Shown here piece by piece: positions 8,527-16,722 of a DNA stretch of 64,000 nt. Positions within the stretch are counted from its first letter, which is position 1. Every line of letters starts with the position of its first letter. The DNA is taken from NCBI GenBank assembly GCA_002346545.1, contig DEAA01000077.1:1-64000 (forward strand), read 5' to 3'. The notes beneath the pieces were generated by a model, which saw only the letters and a program-made list of their open reading frames with translations, searched no databases and was not told the DNA's origin. This stretch comes from Acidobacteria bacterium UBA2994. GTDB taxonomy: Bacteria > Acidobacteriota > Vicinamibacteria > Vicinamibacterales > UBA8438. The position numbers were made by a program, and so were the translations under genes.

Positions 8527-9594
8527 TCAGAGAACTCCGAGGTGGCGACTGTACGCGGCGATGGTCGTGCCGCGTCCGAGCAGGGCGTGAGACACCGAGG
8601 CGTGCGGCCCGATCCTACAGCGCTCGGCGAGGACACTCTGCCTCAGTTCCGCGTCATCGCCAACCTGGGTGTCTTGCCAGAGGATAGCGTCCTCTACGAC
8701 CGCCCGCGGTCCGATGCTGCAGCGGGCGCCGATCACGGCGCCGCTCCCAATGCGGGCCCCGGCAGCAACCACGACGTCCTCCCCGAGAAAACACGGCCCC
8801 TCGAATGTGACATCTTCACCGACCTGAACGCCCGGCCCTTGCACGACCGCGTCGGTAGCTAGACCGAGAAAGGGACCCGCGGGGCAACGTTGCGCCATGA
8901 GGTCCCTGTGCGCCTGGACGTAGCTTTCCGGAGTGCCGATGTCGAGCCAATACCCATCGTCGACATAGCCCATGAAAGTCTCACCCCGCTCGACCAGCGA
9001 GGGGAAATACTGCCGTTCCACGGACCAGGGCCGATGGGACGGAATCCGGTCGAACGGGGCCGGTTCCAGGACGTAGATTCCGGCGTTGATGGTGTTGCAC
9101 GTGATTTCGTCCGCCGACGGCTTTTCGAGGAAGCGCCTTACATTCCCTGCCGGGTCGGTTTCTACCAGGCCGTAGGCGGCGGGGTTCTCCACCGGCGTAA
9201 GCACGATGGTTGCCACGGCGTCTCTCTCCTGGTGGCGACGCACTACGGAGGCCAAGTCGATTCCCGTCAGGACGTCGCCGTTGAAGACCAGCAGCGTGTC
9301 AGTGATGCCCTCTGAAGCGAACTTGATAGCACCACCAGTGCCAAGCGGCTCTGGCTCGACACGGTATCGAACCGGTAACCCAGCGTCGGCGCCCCGCCCC
9401 ACCAGGGTTTCGATACGATCCGGTCGATAGTTTAGGCTCAGAATTACCTCGTCAATCTCCGGGACCTTCCGCAGGAGATCGACCTGATGATAGAGAAATG
9501 GCCGATCAAAAATCGGAACGATCGGCTTCGGCTGCTCCAGGGTCAACGGACGGAGCCGGGTGCCAAATCCTCCCGCTAGTATCACGGCCTTCAT
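8527..9594 (-). CDS. Sugar-1-phosphate nucleotidyltransferase (GMPP-like)
   Basis: Encodes 355 residues from the ATG at 9594, where MKAVILAGGFGTRLRPLT starts the nucleotide-binding signature. A 45-residue upstream extension would run through the -10 box at 9604-9609 and is rejected. The catalytic domain (1 to about 235) has PKPIVPIFDRPF, LLVFNGDVLTGID and GYVDDGYWLDIGTPESY. The C-terminal third consists of hexapeptide turns (VQGPGVQVGEDVTFEGPCFL, GARIGSGAVIGARCSIGPRA), forming a left-handed beta-helix as in GDP-mannose pyrophosphorylases. Coupled to the downstream phosphomannomutase, it likely makes GDP-mannose or a similar activated sugar for envelope polysaccharide. A glucose-1-phosphate thymidylyl or uridylyl activity cannot be excluded. 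Confidence 0.85.
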   Translation of the reverse strand: MKAVILAGGFGTRLRPLTLEQPKPIVPIFDRPFLYHQVDLLRKVPEIDEVILSLNYRPDRIETLVGRGADAGLPVRYRVEPEPLGTGGAIKFASEGITDTLLVFNGDVLTGIDLASVVRRHQERDAVATIVLTPVENPAAYGLVETDPAGNVRRFLEKPSADEITCNTINAGIYVLEPAPFDRIPSHRPWSVERQYFPSLVERGETFMGYVDDGYWLDIGTPESYVQAHRDLMAQRCPAGPFLGLATDAVVQGPGVQVGEDVTFEGPCFLGEDVVVAAGARIGSGAVIGARCSIGPRAVVEDAILWQDTQVGDDAELRQSVLAERCRIGPHASVSHALLGRGTTIAAYSRHLGVL

Positions 9595-9603
9595 GGGGCC
9601 GGG

Positions 9604-9609
9604 ATTGTA
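9604..9609 (-). promoter_or_regulatory. Extended -10 promoter for the nucleotidyltransferase operon
   Basis: On the reverse strand this reads TACAAT preceded by TGC (an extended -10), and it ends 9 nt before the ATG at 9594. Transcription would start within about 0-3 nt of the start codon, giving a leaderless or nearly leaderless message. There is no ribosome site. No good -35 is visible. Confidence 0.5.
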
Positions 9610-9728
9610 GCATCCGTCGGTGGTACGCCCCGGGCCGCGGCTGCGCTGCACACGCCGATGACGACGACGGACGGCAGTAGAGGTAGAATTGAGGAGCCCT
9701 GGGAAACGTAGCGGTTCTGGCACTCTCA

Positions 9729-10400
9729 ATGAACCTGCCCAATAGCCTGACCCTGATTCGGATCTTCCTGGTACCGCTCCTGGTCGTGGTGCTGCTCACC
9801 AAGTTCGATGGAGCAGTCATCTTCGGCATTGGAAAGGAGCTGGTCGGCGCTGCCATCTTCGGAGTCGCGGCGCTGACGGACTGGCTCGACGGTTATTTGG
9901 CCCGTCGCCGGCAGCAGGTCACCACTTTTGGTCAATTGATGGACCCGCTGGCCGACAAACTCCTGATTACGGCGGCACTTGTGTCTCTAGTCCAGATGGA
10001 ACTGGCCCCGGCCTGGATGGTAGCTGTGATCCTTGGACGCGAGCTTGGCGTGACGATGCTCCGAAGCGTCGCCTACTCGCGCGGCGTTACCATTCCGGCC
10101 TCGCCCCTGGGTAAGGCGAAGATGATGTCGCAGGTGATTGCGATCCTGTTGCTGATCCTGGGACGCGAGCTGCTACAGGGGTTCTTCGTGTTGGGACAGA
10201 TCGCGCTCTGGGTCGTGGTGGCCACCGCCCTCGTGTCGGCCGCGGACTATTACTGGCGGTTCACCCAACTCTCTTCGCACGACCAGGTTAGCGATTTCGA
10301 AGCGGCTCGGGAACGGGCTACTAGAAGGCGCGTCGCGGGCGAGGAGCCTACCGATGAGGCAGCGGAGCCAGCAGGGCGCAGGGTGGCGTCTCGGACGTAG
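9729..10400 (+). CDS. pgsA: CDP-diacylglycerol--glycerol-3-phosphate 3-phosphatidyltransferase
   Basis: Encodes 223 residues, an integral membrane enzyme that makes phosphatidylglycerophosphate from CDP-diacylglycerol and glycerol-3-phosphate. The CDP-alcohol phosphotransferase signature D-x2-D-G-x2-A-R-x8-G-x3-D-x3-D is complete: D51, D54, G55, A58, R59, G68, D72 and D76. About five to six hydrophobic segments follow family expectation. The opening MNLPNSLTLIRIFLVPLLV is typical of PgsA. A 35-residue charged tail (EAARERATRRR...) follows the last membrane segment. It is divergent from the nucleotidyltransferase. A weak -10 TAGAAT at 9684-9689 may be its promoter. No ribosome site is evident. 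Confidence 0.88.
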   Translation: MNLPNSLTLIRIFLVPLLVVVLLTKFDGAVIFGIGKELVGAAIFGVAALTDWLDGYLARRRQQVTTFGQLMDPLADKLLITAALVSLVQMELAPAWMVAVILGRELGVTMLRSVAYSRGVTIPASPLGKAKMMSQVIAILLLILGRELLQGFFVLGQIALWVVVATALVSAADYYWRFTQLSSHDQVSDFEAARERATRRRVAGEEPTDEAAEPAGRRVASRT

Positions 10401-10924
10401 CCGACCAGGCTGACCGATGGTGTCCTGCGGCGTTACCGCGGTGCACCGGCCAGCTCAATTCGAACAAACGAACCGTGGCCGAGACCTCTGCGACGAAACC
10501 GTCATCGCCTCCCCGGCCAGGGTCGTCGGGTTCTCGGGATTCCGCGTTTACGATCGGAAGAGGGGCATCCGGCCGTCCGTCGCGAGACGGGTCGCCCCCA
10601 TGACTGAGCAACATGAATACCCCGAGGAGCCCGTTGCCTTCCCGTCGAGACCCAACAACATCCGCGTGGGCGCTTCGAACTCGGATTGGTCGTGCGGTTC
10701 AGGGCTGACGTCGACAGGTCATTCCTGCGGTTCTAACACGTGGCCCCGGAGGAGCTAGCTACGAGCGTGCTCGACCACGGCTAGCAAGGCGCCTCATCGC
10801 CTCGGTTTCCGAGGGCTCGCAACCCCGGACGCGTGAGAGGCACGAACCGCAGTGTGATGGCCTGGACAATGCCACGACGAGCGCGGGAAGCCCCTCCCCC
10901 GAGGGCAGGACCTAGGGGGAATGG
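10401..10924. other. Intergenic region, nothing supportable
   Basis: Between pgsA and bamD, which are convergent. Short frames exist on both strands, but none has a ribosome site, a start near a promoter-like element, or recognisable protein motifs. Fragments such as a forward stretch near 10670-10730 look faintly protein-like but are broken by stops, so a decayed gene is possible but not demonstrable. No T-tract terminator was seen. Confidence 0.45.
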
Positions 10925-11719
10925 TCACTGGTCCTGTGTCGCTTCGAGTTCGGCGAGTTTCATTCGCGCCTGTTCGGCGTACTCACTCTCGGTGAACTCA
11001 TCGATGATGCGGGCGAAGTAGGGAATGGCCTCGGCCGTCTGGCCCGTTGAGGCGAGCGCATCGGCGAGGAGGAAAAACACTTCATCTCGGCTGGAAAAAT
11101 CAGGGGCGTTGTCAAGAACCTCCCGGAACCGACTAATCGCGCCGGCCCAACTCTTAAACCGATGGTAAAACTGGCCTACGAGAAAATGGTGCTCGCCTAG
11201 TCGATCCCTGGCCTCTCGCGCTCGCTCCTCCACCTGCGGCATCAACTCGTGCGCAGGCGGATACTGCGCTATGAACGCCTCGAACTCACGGATAGCGTTG
11301 ATCGTCTCGGTCTGATCTCGCTCCGGGGTGCGCATCTGATGAAAGTGCACCATGCCGACTTTAAACTGCGCGTAGGCGGCTCGCGGATGAGTAGGGTAGA
11401 GGTTCAAGAAGTCATTGAACTCATTTAGCGCCTGTACGTACGATTCGGCCGACCCCTCTCCCTCGTAGGTGTCTCCGATGAACAGACGCGCATCGGCCCG
11501 AAATGGACTCTGGGGATAGTTGTCGCGGATCTGAATGAAATACTCGCGCGCTGTGGCCCAGTTCTCTTCTTCCATGGCATCAGTGCCACGCTCGAAGAGA
11601 ATCCGGTCCGCCTCGAGTTGTGGCACCGGGATCTGCGCCTCGTTTCCCCCGCAGGCCACAGCGAAAACGGCCAGTGCGACCGCGGCGGCGGTCGGTCCTC
11701 GTCTCATCATCTCGGTCAT
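10925..11719 (-). CDS. bamD: Outer-membrane assembly lipoprotein BamD
   Basis: Encodes 264 residues. The N-terminus is a lipoprotein signal with the lipobox AVAC (C23), followed by GGNE. The rest consists of tetratricopeptide-type helix pairs, for example AREYFIQIRDNYPQSPFRAD, ALNEFNDFLNLYPTHPRAAY and AISRFREVLDNAPDFSSRDE. The Y-P-x-S-P-(F/Y) and Y-P-x-H-P-R turns are characteristic of BamD/ComL. It is the essential lipoprotein partner of BamA in beta-barrel insertion at the outer membrane. It is the last gene of the def-fmt-rsmB reverse operon, and its ATG overlaps the TGA of the epimerase relic (ATGA), implying translational coupling. Confidence 0.88.
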   Translation of the reverse strand: MTEMMRRGPTAAAVALAVFAVACGGNEAQIPVPQLEADRILFERGTDAMEEENWATAREYFIQIRDNYPQSPFRADARLFIGDTYEGEGSAESYVQALNEFNDFLNLYPTHPRAAYAQFKVGMVHFHQMRTPERDQTETINAIREFEAFIAQYPPAHELMPQVEERAREARDRLGEHHFLVGQFYHRFKSWAGAISRFREVLDNAPDFSSRDEVFFLLADALASTGQTAEAIPYFARIIDEFTESEYAEQARMKLAELEATQDQ

Positions 11720-11919
11720 CCTGCCGTACCGGTCTCAACGGTCCAACGATACTCCGCGGCTATGCCCTCCGCCAACGTAACCGTGGGCGAAAACCCCAGG
11801 GCTTCGCGAGCCGCCATCGTGTCCGCATACGTGTCGCGCCTGTCGCATTTCTGCGCCTTGAGCCGCTCGGCCAGGTGTGAAGCCACGAACCCGGCCGTGC
11901 CGATCACAAAGGCCTTCAC
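11716..11919 (-). pseudogene. Internally deleted NAD-dependent sugar epimerase/dehydratase, in-frame relic
   Basis: An open frame of 67 codons from a GTG at 11919, overlapping the thioesterase stop (GTGA) and the bamD start (ATGA). Residues 1-23 (MKAFVIGTAGFVASHLAERL...) are the first beta strand and glycine loop of an extended short-chain dehydrogenase such as UDP-glucuronate or UDP-glucose 4-epimerase. Residues from about 27 (DRRDTYADTMAAREALGFSP, TVTLAEGIAAEYRW) are the extreme C-terminus of the same family. About 250 central codons, including the catalytic YxxxK, are missing, yet the frame is preserved. The glycine motif is also degraded (GTAGFVA rather than GAAGFIG). It cannot be an enzyme. 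It may persist because it couples translation from the thioesterase gene to bamD. Confidence 0.72.
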
Positions 11920-12323
11920 CCGAATATCTTTCGCACGGCTACGGGGAGTCGGACTGGGCGACCATCCCGGTTCACGGCCGCATGTACCGTCCGCCCGATC
12001 GCCGCCACCACTGCGTCCTCGGTTTGACGAATCTCGTAATCGAATCGAATTCTGGCCGACGACAACAGCTTGCCCGAGGTATGGATCGTAAGTTCGTCGT
12101 CATAACGGGCCGAACGACGATAGTCACACTGCGCCTCGACAACCGGCAGCATAAGCCCGGCGGCCTCGATCGTTCGGTAGGTCTGGCCGAGCGAACGCAG
12201 AAGGTCGCAGCGTCCCACTTCGAACCAGACGAAGTAGTTCGCGTGGTAGACCACCTGCATCGCGTCTGTTTCAGCGTATCGCACGCGCACGGACGTTTCG
12301 TGGCTCGGCACGCTGTCAGTCAC
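11916..12323 (-). CDS. YbgC-type acyl-CoA thioesterase (4-hydroxybenzoyl-CoA thioesterase fold)
   Basis: Encodes 135 residues from a GTG at 12323, overlapping the rpe stop by 8 nt. A longer upstream frame lies entirely inside rpe and is rejected. The hot-dog-fold signature V-R-(Y/V)-x-E-T-D-A-M-x-V-V-Y-H-A-N-Y is present (residues 14-30) with the catalytic Asp at D20, followed by YFVWFEVGRCDLLRSLG. Length is exactly that of YbgC, which hydrolyses short or phospholipid-pathway acyl-CoA/ACP thioesters and in many Gram-negatives is linked to the Tol-Pal system. Here it lies in an operon ending in bamD, consistent with an envelope role. Substrate is unknown. Confidence 0.85.
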   Translation of the reverse strand: MTDSVPSHETSVRVRYAETDAMQVVYHANYFVWFEVGRCDLLRSLGQTYRTIEAAGLMLPVVEAQCDYRRSARYDDELTIHTSGKLLSSARIRFDYEIRQTEDAVVAAIGRTVHAAVNRDGRPVRLPVAVRKIFG

Positions 12324-12990
12324 CCATGGAGACCTTACCGGCCGCCGTCCGCAAATCTCGCACCGCCTGAGTCGGGTCCGGCTGACCGAACACGGCCGCC
12401 CCGGCCACGACGATCCCGGCACCAGCCTCGACAACGTCTGCGATGTTTGAGGTATCGATGCCGCCGTCAACCTCAATCTCCGCGCTATTGCCGGCCTCGT
12501 CGAGCAGCCGCCGGACCTGGCGAATCTTTCGTTCGCTGCCGGGAATAAACCGCTGTCCACCGAAGCCCGGGTTGACCGACATAACGAGCACGAAGTCCAC
12601 GAATCTCACAATTTCGTCCAACGCCCCGACCGGGGTCGCCGGATTCAGCACCACGCCAGCCTCGGCGCCCAGTTGTTTGATGCGCTCGATCGTGCGATGC
12701 AAATGGGTCACTGCTTCGACGTGTACGGAGAGCATCCCCGCACCAGCGTCGACAAAGGCCTCGAGATAAAGGTCGGGGTTGCTGACCATCAAGTGAACGT
12801 CAAGCGGCTTGGTCGCGATCCGCGCGAGGGACCGGACCACGGGAGGACCGATGGTGATGTTCGGAACGAAATGACCATCCATCACGTCAACGTGGATCAG
12901 GTCCGCGCCTCCGGCCTGCGCCAGCTGAACTGCGGCGCCAAGTGTCGCGAAATCAGCGGACAAGATAGACGGCGCCAGCCGCACGCTCAT
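12316..12990 (-). CDS. rpe: Ribulose-phosphate 3-epimerase
   Basis: Encodes 224 residues, a TIM barrel converting ribulose-5-phosphate and xylulose-5-phosphate in the pentose phosphate pathway. The start MSVRLAPSILSADFATLG, the metal-site segment HVDVMDGHFVPN (H33, D35), the loop HLMVSNPD, NPGFGGQRFIP and IEVDGGIDTSN are all canonical and in order. Length is normal. Its ATG overlaps the stop of the PASTA protein gene (ATGA). The order fmt-rsmB-(PASTA)-rpe parallels the Firmicutes arrangement fmt-rsmB-prkC-rpe. Confidence 0.95.
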   Translation of the reverse strand: MSVRLAPSILSADFATLGAAVQLAQAGGADLIHVDVMDGHFVPNITIGPPVVRSLARIATKPLDVHLMVSNPDLYLEAFVDAGAGMLSVHVEAVTHLHRTIERIKQLGAEAGVVLNPATPVGALDEIVRFVDFVLVMSVNPGFGGQRFIPGSERKIRQVRRLLDEAGNSAEIEVDGGIDTSNIADVVEAGAGIVVAGAAVFGQPDPTQAVRDLRTAAGKVSMGD

Positions 12991-13871
12991 TGACTCACCT
13001 CCAATGAGATCGCCTCACCGTGGGCGATCTGGAAACCCGCCCGAGGAAACTGCCGCAGAACGACACCGGCCTCGACGCCAGGATAGGGATGGTCACCCAC
13101 GACCGAAACCCTGAACCCACGCGCGCGAAGCACTTCCTCTAAACGCGCCCCGTGCACGCCGATCAGATCGGGCATGACGTAGGTGGCGCCCCGTTCGCCC
13201 CGGTTGATAAGAATGCCGACCGTCGAGCCCGCCCCCAGGGACGGTGGCTCCTGGGCGACGACCGAGTCAGTCGGATAGCGACCAGACCGAATCTCGGCGA
13301 TCGCTCGGAGGTGGAGGGCGTCTTCCTCGAGCCGCTCACGGGCTCCGCGCTCGGACTGTCCGATCAGGGCCGGGATTGAACCAGCGCTGGGACCCGAGCT
13401 GAGCCATACCTTGACGCTTCGCCGGCTGCGGGTGGTTAAGCCGGCCGCTGGATCCTGTACCGCGATGTTACCGGCCGGAATCGTGGGATGGATCCGGGTC
13501 AGCGGTTCAATCCGAACGCTCAGGCCTGCCTCTCCGAGCCGCACCGTCGCTTCTTGGACCGTCTGGCCAGCGAGCTCGGGCACGCCGACCTCGCGGAACC
13601 GGAGCGCGACCTGCAGCCCCACGACCGCAAACAGTCCAAAGGTTACGACCGCCACCAGCAGCACGACCAGACCCATTGCGGTGCGCCACAGCCAGGGTGG
13701 CAGCCGTCTCCGGAGGATGGTCGTCCACCCCGATACCATGGACCGGAGGCCTCGCGTCGCGGAACGACGAATCGAGGACTCCGGCTGGCTGCGCCGCCGC
13801 GGGGGGTCGGGTGGGTGAAGGATGGATGTCATCCTCGTAGAACGTACTACAGTTATACCCTCATCACTCAT
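12987..13871 (-). CDS. Membrane-anchored PASTA-domain protein lacking a kinase domain
   Basis: Encodes 294 residues from an ATG sharing a base with the rsmB stop (TAATG). The N-terminal 55 or so residues are basic and proline/serine-rich and presumably cytoplasmic. One membrane segment spans about 63-87. Three extracytoplasmic PASTA domains follow, at roughly 95-160 (VPELAGQTVQEATVRLGEAG), 165-226 (IPALIGQSERGARERLEEDA) and 231-293 (VMPDLIGVHGARLEEVLRAR). PASTA domains bind peptidoglycan fragments or mediate septal localisation, and are usually found in PrkC/PknB kinases or class B penicillin-binding proteins. Neither a kinase nor a transpeptidase domain is present. The position between rsmB and rpe is where prkC lies in Firmicutes. 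It probably links growth or translation genes to the cell wall, but the role is inferred. Confidence 0.88.
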   Translation of the reverse strand: MSDEGITVVRSTRMTSILHPPDPPRRRSQPESSIRRSATRGLRSMVSGWTTILRRRLPPWLWRTAMGLVVLLVAVVTFGLFAVVGLQVALRFREVGVPELAGQTVQEATVRLGEAGLSVRIEPLTRIHPTIPAGNIAVQDPAAGLTTRSRRSVKVWLSSGPSAGSIPALIGQSERGARERLEEDALHLRAIAEIRSGRYPTDSVVAQEPPSLGAGSTVGILINRGERGATYVMPDLIGVHGARLEEVLRARGFRVSVVGDHPYPGVEAGVVLRQFPRAGFQIAHGEAISLEVSQ

Positions 13872-15217
13872 TACCGCCGTCGGAGAAGCGCCCCGAAGAA
13901 CCCCTCGAGTCCGTGAGCATCCGGGCGGGTCACCAGAAAACCGTTTCCGTCGAGCAGTTCGGCGGGGACTGTAGTCTCACGGGACGGTCGGCTAAGTTCG
14001 AACTCGGAATGTCGCCGGAGGAATGCCTCGACCACCAGGGCGTTCTCCTCTGGCTCCGTCGAGCACGTGGCGTACAACAGACGGCCCGAACTGGTGATCG
14101 TTCGTGCCGCCTGCTCGAGCATTTGTAGCTGCACTGCGTGAAAGCGAGCCAAGTCTTCCGGCGTTCGGCGCCACCGGATCTCCGGATCGCTGCGGATTAC
14201 TCCCAGCCCAGAGCAGGGCACATCGAGGAGCACGCAATCGAACACCGGACCGAACGGCAGCGGGTGAGTCGCATCGAGTCTCAGCACACTCGTCCGAGCA
14301 ACCGCCATTCGGGTCAAAGTGCGCCGAAGCAGCTGGACACGGCCCCGTCGACGTTCACCAGCGACAACCCAGCCTCTCCCCTCGAGACCGCTCGCGAGCG
14401 TGAGCGTCTTTCCGCCGGGGGCAGCGCAGGCGTCGAGAACCCGTTCCCCTGGCGCAACCCCGGCGAAGGCTGCAACCAGCTGACTGGCTTCATCCTGCAC
14501 ATGAAAGAGTCCGGCCTCGAACGCAGCAGTCCGAAATGGATTGCCAGTCACCACTCGCAGGCCATTGTGCGCGAAGCGGGTGGCGGTGGTGGTCACCCCC
14601 TCTTGCAGCAACGCCTCGGCTACCGAGGTCCGGCCGTGCCGTCGCGTATTGGCGCACAGCGTCAGCACCGCCGGCTGATTATTGAAGGCAACCCACTGTC
14701 TTGTGGTGTCATGGCCGAGTCGCTCCAACCATCGGCGCACCAGCCAATCGGGGTGAGAACCGGCGATGCCGAGGAATCGAATCTGGTCTTCTCGGGATCC
14801 CGTCGTGCCAGGATCAACTGGTAGATCCCGGCGGCCGGACGGCGTCGACAGCGTTCGGAGCACCGCGTTCACTAAACCGGCGGCACTGGACTTACGGGCC
14901 GTCCGGACCAACCGTACCGATTCCGACACCGCGGCTGCGGCCGGCACACGCTCCAGATGCCGGAGCTGATAGGCACCGAGCCGGAGAACGCTCAACACCT
15001 CAGGGTCGAGCTCCTTCGGCTCGCGGCGGGCGCCACGTCCGATCTCGAAGTCGAGAGCGCGCCGCCAGCGGAGAGCGCCGGTGGTCAACTCGGTGACAAG
15101 CGCTCGGTCCCGAGAGTCGGGGAGCCCATCCCGGTGCTGCGTGAGAGCTGCGGGCAGGTCCTCTCCGGCATCGACAGCCCGAAGCACGCGGTAGGCGGCC
15201 AGGCGGGCAACGCTCAT
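13871..15217 (-). CDS. rsmB: 16S rRNA (cytosine-967-C5)-methyltransferase
   Basis: Encodes 448 residues. The N-terminal 140 or so form the NusB-like RNA-binding domain (ARLAAYRVLRAVDAGEDLPA, LRLGAYQLRHLERVPAAAAV, VNAVLRTLS). The SAM-dependent domain carries LDACAAPGGKTLTLAS (motif I), the motif IV cysteine C335 in VPCSGLG and the nucleophile C385 in YATCSTEPEEN. It methylates C967 of 16S rRNA. The C-terminus (GFFGALLRRR) is typical. Start and stop both overlap neighbours: its ATG lies in the fmt stop (ATGA), so it is part of the def-fmt-rsmB translational unit. Confidence 0.93.
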   Translation of the reverse strand: MSVARLAAYRVLRAVDAGEDLPAALTQHRDGLPDSRDRALVTELTTGALRWRRALDFEIGRGARREPKELDPEVLSVLRLGAYQLRHLERVPAAAAVSESVRLVRTARKSSAAGLVNAVLRTLSTPSGRRDLPVDPGTTGSREDQIRFLGIAGSHPDWLVRRWLERLGHDTTRQWVAFNNQPAVLTLCANTRRHGRTSVAEALLQEGVTTTATRFAHNGLRVVTGNPFRTAAFEAGLFHVQDEASQLVAAFAGVAPGERVLDACAAPGGKTLTLASGLEGRGWVVAGERRRGRVQLLRRTLTRMAVARTSVLRLDATHPLPFGPVFDCVLLDVPCSGLGVIRSDPEIRWRRTPEDLARFHAVQLQMLEQAARTITSSGRLLYATCSTEPEENALVVEAFLRRHSEFELSRPSRETTVPAELLDGNGFLVTRPDAHGLEGFFGALLRRR

Positions 15218-16170
15218 GACGATGTCGGAGTGAGAGTGAATCGAGCGTCCAACGTGATCGGATGGCCTGAAAGGAACGCGCGTGCTTCCATCCCAGCGCG
15301 TCCCTCAGGTTGCAGCCTGGTGATCGCCAGCGAAGTGCCATCGCCGCACTGGACCACCAGACGGTCACCTCGTGCCTCAAGAATGACGCCCGGAGCCCGG
15401 GCGTCGCCTGGGCAGTCGAGCACACGCGTGCGGAGGATCAAGAGCCGGCGGTCCCCAAGGTAGGTTGCCGCGTGAGGCCAAGGATGGAGGCCTCGCACTT
15501 GGTCATGGAGCCGCTGGGCCGGTCGGGTCCAGTCGATCCTACCGTCCTCCCGGGTCAAGCGCGGAGCGAAAGTGGCCATGACGTGGTCCTGATCCTTCTC
15601 AAGAACGCGTTCCTCTTCAAAAGCACGGAGGGTCTCGATCAAGAGCGTCGCGCCGAGCGCTGCGAGCCCTTGCTCCAGTTCTTCACTCGTGTCGTCCGGG
15701 CCAATAGGATGGGTTGCTCGAGCCAGCATCGGACCGGCGTCCATCTCGGCGACCAGCCGGATCATGGTGATTCCCGTCTCCGTGTCTCCCGCCATCACCG
15801 CGCGATGGATGGGCGCCGCGCCGCGGTAGCGGGGCAAGAGCGACGCATGCACGTTGATCGTGCCCAATGCTGGAATGCTGAGCACTTCGTCCGGGAGAAT
15901 CCGACCGTAGGCAGCTACGACGCCGAGTGTGGGAGCCGCCTGCGCCATTGCCGCCAGGAAGGTCGGATCCCGCATACGCTGGGGTTGGAGGACCGCCAGA
16001 TTGGCTGCGACGGCCGCCGCCTTGACCGGCGAGGGGCTCGTTCGCTGCCCGCGGCCACGACGTCGATCCGGTTGGGTAACGACCGCCGCGACATCGTGTC
16101 CAGCAGCGAGCATTCCCTCAAGCGACGGTACGGCGAAGTCGGGGGTCCCGAAGAAGACGACCCTCACCAT
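15214..16170 (-). CDS. fmt: Methionyl-tRNA formyltransferase
   Basis: Encodes 318 residues. It formylates initiator Met-tRNA using 10-formyltetrahydrofolate. The formyltransferase domain has VVFFGTPDFAVPSLEGML at the start, the loop QPDRRRGRGQ, the folate-binding signature NVHASLLPRYRGAAPIHRAV with its Asn-His pair, and the catalytic Asp in AEMDAGPML. The C-terminal OB-like domain (from about 205, DWTRPAQRLHDQVRGLHPWP) contacts tRNA. It overlaps def by 7 nt upstream and rsmB by 4 nt downstream. Deformylase and formyltransferase are thus co-expressed, as in most bacteria. Confidence 0.95.
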   Translation of the reverse strand: MVRVVFFGTPDFAVPSLEGMLAAGHDVAAVVTQPDRRRGRGQRTSPSPVKAAAVAANLAVLQPQRMRDPTFLAAMAQAAPTLGVVAAYGRILPDEVLSIPALGTINVHASLLPRYRGAAPIHRAVMAGDTETGITMIRLVAEMDAGPMLARATHPIGPDDTSEELEQGLAALGATLLIETLRAFEEERVLEKDQDHVMATFAPRLTREDGRIDWTRPAQRLHDQVRGLHPWPHAATYLGDRRLLILRTRVLDCPGDARAPGVILEARGDRLVVQCGDGTSLAITRLQPEGRAGMEARAFLSGHPITLDARFTLTPTSS

Positions 16171-16673
16171 TTCCCCGAGCGCTGGAGTTTTCGGACACGA
16201 CGCACGATCAGGTCCCGGCGAATCCCGCGCAACCGATTCACGAAGAGCGCGCCGTCAAGATGATCGAGTTCGTGCGAGAAGACCCGCGCCAGCAGCCCCT
16301 CACCCTCCACACTGGTGGTGGCTCCGTCCCGATTCTGGCCCTCGAGGACGAGTCGAGTAGGGCGGGGCACGGCCGCAGTGAAGCCCGGAAGACTCAGGCA
16401 GCCTTCTTCTTCACGCTGGACTCCGTCCTCTTCCACCAGACGAGGGTTTATCAGAATGATGAGCTCGTCCGCTGATCGTCCTGCCGACGGGTCAGCGACA
16501 AAAAGCCTCTGCGACACCCCCACTTGCGGCGCTGCCAGTCCAACTCCGGGTGCGGCGTACATAGTGTCTACCATGTCATCGATCAGGCGCTGCAGGTCGT
16601 CGTCGAAGCGCTGCACCTCGGAGGCCGACCCATGCAGGGTGTCGGCGCCGTAACGGAGTATCGGACGGATCAT
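16164..16673 (-). CDS. def: Peptide deformylase
   Basis: Encodes 169 residues from the ATG at 16673 (MIRPILRYGADTL). An ATG 15 codons earlier falls inside the -10 element at 16717-16722 and cannot be used if that promoter is real. The three deformylase motifs are intact: GVGLAAPQVG (43-52), EEGCLSLPG with C92, and HELDHLDG with H134 and H138, plus the catalytic Glu E135. It removes the N-formyl group from nascent proteins at the ribosome using Fe2+ or a similar metal. First gene of the reverse operon that runs down to bamD. No ribosome site is evident. Confidence 0.93.
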   Translation of the reverse strand: MIRPILRYGADTLHGSASEVQRFDDDLQRLIDDMVDTMYAAPGVGLAAPQVGVSQRLFVADPSAGRSADELIILINPRLVEEDGVQREEEGCLSLPGFTAAVPRPTRLVLEGQNRDGATTSVEGEGLLARVFSHELDHLDGALFVNRLRGIRRDLIVRRVRKLQRSGKW

Positions 16674-16716
16674 GGCACGCAGGAACGGTGGGCAAGCGGC
16701 GTGGTCCCCGGCCGCC

Positions 16717-16722
16717 ATTGTA
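16717..16722 (-). promoter_or_regulatory. Candidate -10 box upstream of def
   Basis: Reverse-strand TACAAT, matching five of six consensus bases. It would give a transcript starting near 16710 with a 5' leader of about 36 nt before the def ATG. The same hexamer is reused before other genes in the window. No convincing -35. Confidence 0.4.

Noticed and set aside
10417-10758. 113-codon forward frame in the gap after pgsA
   Set aside because: No ribosome site, no hydrophobic or domain pattern, and the competing reverse frame is equally likely. Left as a non-coding gap.
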